DNA of 33,782 nucleotides from Zoogloea oleivorans (GTDB lineage: Bacteria > Pseudomonadota > Gammaproteobacteria > Burkholderiales > Rhodocyclaceae), in contig JAOAUC010000086.1 of NCBI GenBank assembly GCA_030157785.1, positions 1 through 33,782 on the forward strand, read 5' to 3'. The first letter of the stretch is position 1, and the number at the start of each line of letters is the position of its first letter. Both the position numbers and the translations under genes were made by a program. The notes under the pieces are model-generated. The model was not told where the DNA came from. It worked only from the letters and a program-made list of their open reading frames with translations, and did no database searches. This document shows, piece by piece, positions 31,232 through 33,782 of this stretch.

Positions 31232-33782
31232 ATGTCCACAGTCAAGGTGTCCTTTTATCTTGGACGGAAAAATAGCTTGCATGCTCAACTGCGGCGCGTT
31301 TTCATTGCCTTTTTTTTCTCGTTCATTATTGTCTATTTGGTGTCTGTCTTCCTCCTGCTCCTGATGATTTTTATGCCAGGACTCGAGGAGTTCTGGGGGC
31401 AAAAAGTACAAAATATCCCAAATATTCCGAAAGATGCTTATACCCTTCCGCTAAGAATCGAGAACGTTACGCTAATTTCGGTCTTGCTGTCAGCGGGTAT
31501 TTTTATTCCTGGGTTCAAGAAAGTCATGGCTCGGCTTGACTCCTTTCTCTTTCCCCTCTACGACGACAGGCGACTGACGCCAATTTCATGCCGTACAGGT
31601 ATTTTCAAATGGTACTTACCTCCAAACGGTCCGATAAAGGAAGCTTGGGATACACTCAATACTTGGTTGCGAAGGGACCAGTGGGACGGACGCTGGGCAT
31701 TAAGTTGGATCTGGACAGCCCCAAGAATCTCCAAACCCTTTGACTGGACTATCGTTTGCGGTCCGAACGGCATTGGCAAGACACAATTAGCCCTTGAAAT
31801 TGCCCGAGTCCTCGGGCAACGACACGTATTAGGCAACTGCGATTGCGCTAGTAGCTGGAAAGTTCGGCTGACACAGACGGCTAAGCATATTTCATACGCA
31901 ATTCATCGCTGGCTGCCCTTTGTGCGCACCATAGGTGACCCTTGGGATACAGGACGGCTATTGGTCAATGAGTGCTTTACCACCCACGGTCACATTGAAG
32001 AAATTGGGCGATGGCGTCCCCGCAAGCCGACTTTGCTGATTCTCGACGACCCGCCCGTAGGCGCCAGCCGAGACGTAATCGCGGCATTAGAAGATAACAA
32101 GAGATACTATTGGTATCCGGTTCGGTTGGTGATCGTTGATCAATTCATCACACCTGATGTGCCAGTGGAGTTCGCATATGATCGTTGGCATCACCAAGGG
32201 ACCGTGGATCCCTTCGACCCCGTATTGCTCAAACCACCACCAGTGGATGCTGAACAGTTCAGGAAGATGTTGGCAGGTGGCTTCTGGCAGCAAACGCAGA
32301 GGGAGATTCGCCGAGCTGACCTTCCCAACCTAAGGCAGAGCAGTGCACTGAAGCAATTGATCGACGCGGTTGAAGGTAGCCCAATGCTCTTGGCCTTGGC
32401 CGTGCTCTGGCTCGCTGAGGATTCAAATCGCACTGTCTATCAATTGACCCAGATTGAGTCTATCGAGGAAGAAGAAAAAACCTTATTTCCTATCGAAACA
32501 GCACGAGTTCGCTCGGGTGTTGTTGAATTCCGCCTCATCAGGGAACGCACCCAGCATCTCTATGGACACTGGCTTGAAAAGGATCATGGCGGGGATGCCC
32601 TGCGCAAAACTGTCGCTGCGGCCGCCATTGGCGATGGTATCTCACTTGACTTTGCCCAGAGGGCTTACGGGTTGAAGATCGAGACCGGCGACCTCATGAA
32701 GATCTTTATCAAGGCCCCCTTGGGCACAGTTCCGCCGCCAGAGCCATGGCCAATTGCGCAAGGATTTGTTTTAAGGGTATTCCGGGATATTTTTCAGGAT
32801 GAAACCGATAAGACCTTGCCGTTCATCGGGCGCGTTTTCGACCACAAGGCTGAAGGCATGCTTAAGCGCATGAGCCGCCCAGGGCCTGTGCCAAGCCTGA
32901 TCGCTGATGCACTGCATGAGATTCAATTTCCCGATAACGTCACGCAACAGCTGGCTTGTTTTCAGGCAATGGCGAGATTCGTCCTCTGGCGAGATCCGTC
33001 CAGGCTCGACGTCGCACTGAGATTTGCCCGGAGTCTGAAAGAGACCGAGCTTCACAAGGCGCTGGAAATGCTGCACAAGCTGAGCCTAAGTCATGAGGTG
33101 TCCAACGTGCCCGACGCTGTCACACACCTTGCGTTGTTTGCTGTGCTGGAAGCCCGAAGGCTAAATGCTGAGCGGCCTGGGGGCAACGATTTTTTGACTT
33201 CCCGGAGCGCGATGTTCAAACTGATAGCGCCTATCCACTCATTGCCAGTACGCGGCGAGTGTTATCGAGAACTGGTCGAGTCTGCAATACATGAATGGAT
33301 AAGGTCTTATATCTCCCACCTCATCGCCTCGGAACAGATCGAGTCAGTGCTGGATCTCCTGTTAGATATTTCATCTGTATTCCTGACACTTAAGGTCCGT
33401 GCCGAACTGCAGAGGTTGTGGCCCATTCATGCCAACGTAGCTACGGTACGCATCAGCGGTATTGCTCAGATGGTCGCCGTACTCTGCCGCTTCTTTGCGG
33501 CGACTCTAGCCATTAACTGTGAAGAGGTTGAAGCGACATCAGAAGAACTCAGTTCTTTGGCGTTACATATTGGTTTGTCACAGCCAGTAAGTGCCCGAGT
33601 GAATGCACGCTGTGGTGAATTGCTAGCCTATGCCCGCTCACAGATGCCCGAGCAGAGGGCTCGCACCGAGGAAGCGGCGCATCAGGTCGACGCCATTGCT
33701 GCTCCTTTGATCAATGACGAACAAATGCAATCCCTGCGCGTCGGAGCATGGTCCCACGTTGCGTCCGCCCGCTCACAGATAC
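31232..33782 (+). CDS. Large membrane-anchored STAND-like P-loop NTPase, partial
   Basis: An open frame of at least 850 codons that runs off the right edge without a stop. Residues about 20-46 and 86-105 are hydrophobic and probably form two membrane helices. The NTPase domain follows: Walker A GPNGIGKT at 177-184, Walker B LLILDDPP with Asp272-Asp273, a sensor-like strand VRLVIVDQF, and then EGSPMLLALAVLWL, matching the GxP motif of STAND ATPases. From about residue 420 on the protein is helical without clear motifs, possibly a repeat-type sensor. ATG 31232 is chosen, with GAGGGTG upstream; an in-frame GTG at 31220 is the alternative. Codon use (many TTG, CTA, GTA, AGA) and lower GC differ from the rest of the window and suggest recent transfer. 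Such ATPases often act in phage defence, but that is inference; a KAP-type NTPase is the other option. Confidence 0.8.
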   Translation, partial: MSTVKVSFYLGRKNSLHAQLRRVFIAFFFSFIIVYLVSVFLLLLMIFMPGLEEFWGQKVQNIPNIPKDAYTLPLRIENVTLISVLLSAGIFIPGFKKVMARLDSFLFPLYDDRRLTPISCRTGIFKWYLPPNGPIKEAWDTLNTWLRRDQWDGRWALSWIWTAPRISKPFDWTIVCGPNGIGKTQLALEIARVLGQRHVLGNCDCASSWKVRLTQTAKHISYAIHRWLPFVRTIGDPWDTGRLLVNECFTTHGHIEEIGRWRPRKPTLLILDDPPVGASRDVIAALEDNKRYYWYPVRLVIVDQFITPDVPVEFAYDRWHHQGTVDPFDPVLLKPPPVDAEQFRKMLAGGFWQQTQREIRRADLPNLRQSSALKQLIDAVEGSPMLLALAVLWLAEDSNRTVYQLTQIESIEEEEKTLFPIETARVRSGVVEFRLIRERTQHLYGHWLEKDHGGDALRKTVAAAAIGDGISLDFAQRAYGLKIETGDLMKIFIKAPLGTVPPPEPWPIAQGFVLRVFRDIFQDETDKTLPFIGRVFDHKAEGMLKRMSRPGPVPSLIADALHEIQFPDNVTQQLACFQAMARFVLWRDPSRLDVALRFARSLKETELHKALEMLHKLSLSHEVSNVPDAVTHLALFAVLEARRLNAERPGGNDFLTSRSAMFKLIAPIHSLPVRGECYRELVESAIHEWIRSYISHLIASEQIESVLDLLLDISSVFLTLKVRAELQRLWPIHANVATVRISGIAQMVAVLCRFFAATLAINCEEVEATSEELSSLALHIGLSQPVSARVNARCGELLAYARSQMPEQRARTEEAAHQVDAIAAPLINDEQMQSLRVGAWSHVASARSQI

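Overview
The window looks like a chromosomal segment of a GC-rich betaproteobacterium, most likely a Rhodocyclales-type organism (Azospira/Dechloromonas-like). This is inferred from the gene set (GTP-PEPCK, NifJ-type pyruvate:ferredoxin oxidoreductase, RpoN-type pilin promoter, E. coli-like LexA box, NsrR-type regulator) and the strong GC3 codon bias; no rRNA or tRNA is present to confirm it. Roughly the first 28.8 kb is dense core-like sequence. The last 5 kb (about 28,790 to the right edge) is looser, carries long non-coding stretches and becomes clearly more AT-rich, which suggests an acquired accessory segment.

Layout. 1-2,406: end of a GTP-dependent PEP carboxykinase, a strong hairpin terminator, a class I/II PLP aminotransferase, and a convergent membrane-anchored lytic transglycosylase. 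2,934-9,125: a cell-envelope glycosylation cluster (GT2 polyprenyl-phosphate glycosyltransferase, GT-C-like membrane protein, two SAM methyltransferases of which the first has an in-frame stop, GtrA-like flippase on the opposite strand, GT4 glycosyltransferase). 9,069-10,349: ampD and a type IV pilin with a textbook sigma-54 promoter. 10,372-12,483: an NsrR-like Rrf2 regulator divergent from a class II aldolase gene and a ferredoxin-NADP reductase gene, with NsrR-type half-sites lying in the promoter. 12,661-17,401: ammonium transporter, a UvrD-like helicase with a consensus LexA box over its promoter, and a PAS-PAS-GGDEF diguanylate cyclase. 17,507-22,988: the minus-strand pair nifJ and a dihydroorotate-dehydrogenase-like gene (start/stop overlap), preceded by a J-domain protein. 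23,087-28,788: flavodoxin-like protein, YbaL-type antiporter, AraC regulator plus HD-GYP phosphodiesterase, and a divergent YbfB-type MFS transporter.

Accessory end. After a non-coding block with AT-rich repeated motifs and two strong hairpins comes a class II Fic AMP-transferase with an inverted/direct repeat operator-like array in its leader. An 837-bp stretch without a convincing gene follows. The window ends inside a large open gene (start about 31,232, at least 850 codons, no stop in the window) encoding two predicted N-terminal membrane helices, a Walker A/Walker B NTPase with a GxP motif typical of STAND ATPases, and a long helical C-terminal part. It resembles no family I can name precisely and is the best candidate here for an undescribed, possibly defence-related, system.
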